A DNA stretch of 64,000 bases from Pseudomonas moorei (GTDB taxonomy: Bacteria > Pseudomonadota > Gammaproteobacteria > Pseudomonadales > Pseudomonadaceae): positions 219,486 to 283,485 of the forward strand of contig NZ_VZPP01000011.1 in NCBI RefSeq assembly GCF_008801475.1, written 5' to 3'. The translations under genes and the position numbers were made by a program. Below the pieces are notes generated by a model. That model was not told where the DNA came from. It searched no databases and was given only the letters and a program-made list of their open reading frames with translations. Of the stretch, positions 62,876-64,000 are shown piece by piece. Each line of letters begins with the position of its first letter. The first letter of the stretch is position 1.

Positions 62876-62906
62876 ACAGCGAGAGAACTCTCGGCTGTAT
62901 TTTTTT
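62876..62906 (+). terminator. Rho-independent terminator of the tns operon
   Basis: Stem ACAGC-GAGAG / CTCTC-GGCTGT with an AA loop, followed by TATTTTTTT, 66 bp after the tnsD stop codon. It closes the tnsABCD operon. Confidence 0.9.
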
Positions 62907-63110
62907 GCAAAAAATCAAAAACTCAATTGACATAGTAATCGTAGCTCCGTCTTCATTTCCGTAAACTGTGGAGTAATTATGCATTGACTGTAAAAGATTG
63001 CTCTCCCAAACCTCTGAAATGAAGTTCTGTAGTTGAAAATTAGCACCGGTTGTGAGCCATATTGAACAACCCTCGCAACTGCCGGCTGGGATGGGTGACA
63101 GGCAGCAATC

Positions 63111-63296
63111 GGCCGATTGTGTTGAAAAAGTCGATCCTTCCAGACTGCCCACATACTGACTGCTGAAAACGCCTTTTTTGCGCGCAGCTATGCGAAATCT
63201 GAGCCTGGAATCCTCTAATCAAGGTGAAGATTTCAATCTCAAGCGCGTACTTTTCTGCTGTGGAAACCATGGCCGACTTTTTCAACACAATCGGCC
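63111..63296. mobile_element. 186-bp MITE-like or IS-remnant element with 23-bp perfect inverted repeats
   Basis: GGCCGATTGTGTTGAAAAAG (continuing TCG) at 63111-63133 and its exact reverse complement at 63274-63296. The arm sequence resembles ends of IS families seen in gamma-proteobacteria whose ends contain TGTTGAAAAAGTCG. The interior has no transposase. The minus-strand reading frame at 63040-63288 (FFNTIG motif) is a typical by-product of such ends. No target-site duplication could be read. Confidence 0.65.
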
Positions 63297-63413
63297 AAAA
63301 ACGGACATATCGAGTGCCAGCTCGATATGAATTCTAAACTGAGCGAAATCAATTTTGATCGACTTCAAGTTCTGGCTCCGATTCGGGATCCATTAGAGAG
63401 TTGATCCAGAACC

Positions 63414-63509
63414 CTAGAGGGATCGGTAACTGCCTTCCTTGATAGCCTTCTCGATACGATCAGTGTCCCTATCTGACACCTCACCGGTTTCGCTCACATG
63501 AGCTTCCAT
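63414..63509 (-). CDS. Possible short ORF or gene remnant
   Basis: ATG at 63509 gives 31 residues (MEAHVSETGEVSDRDTDRIE...SYRSL) ending in TAG at 63414. The frame stays open only nine codons further upstream. It is charged and soluble-looking. There is no convincing Shine-Dalgarno, so it could be a remnant of a larger gene. Not recognised. Confidence 0.25.
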   Translation of the reverse strand: MEAHVSETGEVSDRDTDRIEKAIKEGSYRSL

Positions 63510-63774
63510 CGCTAGAAAGGTCCCGTTTAAGCCATTTCACACGACTTTCCAACCATAAAAAACGCGTCGTTACTTCGCCCCAATTAGTAACTCAAAGTAA
63601 ACAGTGAAGTAACCAAAACCACATTCAATCCTTTCAGCTGAACTGATAACTTTAACTTCGTGCATTAACCATACGCTCTATACGGAATTATGCCTTGGGC
63701 ATGCCGGTGCCTTTTCGCACAACCAAAAGCTCCAAACAAAAAAACAAGCCTTGAGATGCAGTGAGGAAAATGAA

Positions 63775-64000
63775 GTGGATAAAGACTCAGCCGTTGATTC
63801 GCTGACCGATGTAATGGCCAAGTTTACGGCCTATATCGGCAAGCGCCTTCCGACCGACGTGAAGAAAAAGACTGCCCAGTTGCGCGCTGCGGAGACCAAT
63901 CCGCTGGCCATTGCCGTCTACGACTCCATGGCCGAAAACCAGGACTACGCCGACAAGCTGGACCGCCCCAGCTGCCAGGACACTGGGGTGATTCAGTACT
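63775..64000 (+). CDS. ttdA: L(+)-tartrate dehydratase / class I fumarate hydratase alpha subunit, 5' part
   Basis: Open to the window edge: 75 codons visible from GTG at 63775, with GAGGAAAA just upstream. The protein begins VDKDSAVDSLTDVMAKFTAYIGK and contains the family motif LDRPSCQDTGV, whose cysteine is a 4Fe-4S ligand. It belongs to the TtdA/FumA-alpha family; the substrate (tartrate or fumarate) cannot be fixed from the fragment. The codon use is GC-rich like the host, unlike the tns genes. It may be cargo of the transposon or a displaced host gene. A beta-subunit gene (ttdB) would be expected next. Confidence 0.82.
   Translation, partial: MDKDSAVDSLTDVMAKFTAYIGKRLPTDVKKKTAQLRAAETNPLAIAVYDSMAENQDYADKLDRPSCQDTGVIQY

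Larger units (their letters stand above)
62907..63774. other. AT-rich gap between tnsD terminator and ttdA
   Basis: About 870 bp, mostly AT-rich, with no substantial gene. It holds a 186-bp inverted-repeat element (63111-63296), one isolated CGGACA (63302-63307), a possible 31-codon ORF (63414-63509, minus), and an inverted pair GTTACTTC (63569-63576) / GAAGTAAC (63606-63613) upstream of ttdA that could be an operator. Confidence 0.6.

Noticed and set aside
63040..63288. 82-codon minus-strand ORF (FFNTIG motif) over the inverted-repeat element
   Set aside because: Its translation mirrors the inverted repeat arms, as is typical of frames through IS ends. Not a real gene.
63465..63480. TGTCCCTATCTGACAC as the far transposon end
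   Set aside because: It resembles the left repeats but points the wrong way for an outer right end and is not part of a phased array.

Overview
The window reads as chromosomal DNA of a fluorescent-group Pseudomonas. Most genes are GC-rich with Pseudomonas-type codon use. The intergenic gaps carry paired REP sequences of the Pseudomonas kind, and gene order matches several known Pseudomonas neighbourhoods: the mag operon, nrdR-ribD-ribE-ribBA-ribH-nusB-thiL-pgpA, a zinc-starvation ABC locus next to oprG, and a ybhP-clsB-ybhN operon. No rRNA, tRNA or CRISPR array was seen. All database comparisons are from memory.

Layout. 1-4.4 kb: the end of eutC, a GNAT acetyltransferase, a DedA membrane protein, an MtfA-type M90 peptidase, inorganic pyrophosphatase and an S24/Cro-CI-type repressor with two palindromic candidate operators. 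4.76-14.9 kb (minus strand): a compact six-gene mag (yfa-like) operon built around a bacterial alpha-2-macroglobulin without the thioester cysteine. 15.1-16.4 kb: a Fic-domain protein with a C-terminal winged helix, preceded by four alternating copies of a 9-bp motif. 16.5-19.6 kb: xseB-ispA-dxs. 19.7-23.5 kb: a BtuB-like receptor, and facing it ribA, a small membrane protein and a BtuF-like protein. 23.7-30.4 kb (minus strand): a solute-binding protein and the riboflavin/thiamine/NrdR cluster. 30.6-37.5 kb: a YbaY lipoprotein, a methyltransferase, a CnoX-type thioredoxin, a zinc-linked ABC locus (DUF2796, ATPase, permease, DUF3299) and an OprG/OmpW porin. 37.6-46.2 kb: two epimerase-like genes, a large Lhr helicase and an MscS channel. 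46.5-51.9 kb: an MFS exporter and a four-gene operon (DUF72, EEP phosphatase, cardiolipin synthase, UPF0104). 51.9-56.3 kb: a hydrolase, a DUF3182 protein, a GlxA-like regulator divergent from an isochorismatase, and ssb.

From about 56.3 kb the character changes. Fourteen bases upstream of the ssb start codon a run of 20-bp-spaced TGTCTGAG/TGTCCGAG/TGTCCGAT repeats begins. It is followed by an AT-rich operon encoding a complete heteromeric Tn7-like machinery: TnsA endonuclease, TnsB DDE transposase, TnsC ATPase and a TniQ/TnsD target selector. The operon closes with a strong terminator. Beyond it lies an AT-rich 0.96-kb gap with a 186-bp element bounded by perfect 23-bp inverted repeats, then the start of a GC-rich tartrate dehydratase alpha-subunit gene cut by the window edge. 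I see no matching opposite end, so the element probably continues past 64 kb and ttdA may be cargo.

The most interesting lead is this Tn7-like element. It sits against the 5' end of ssb, leaving only the Shine-Dalgarno sequence and start codon on the host side. This suggests ssb may be its attachment site and that ssb may now be transcribed from the transposon end.
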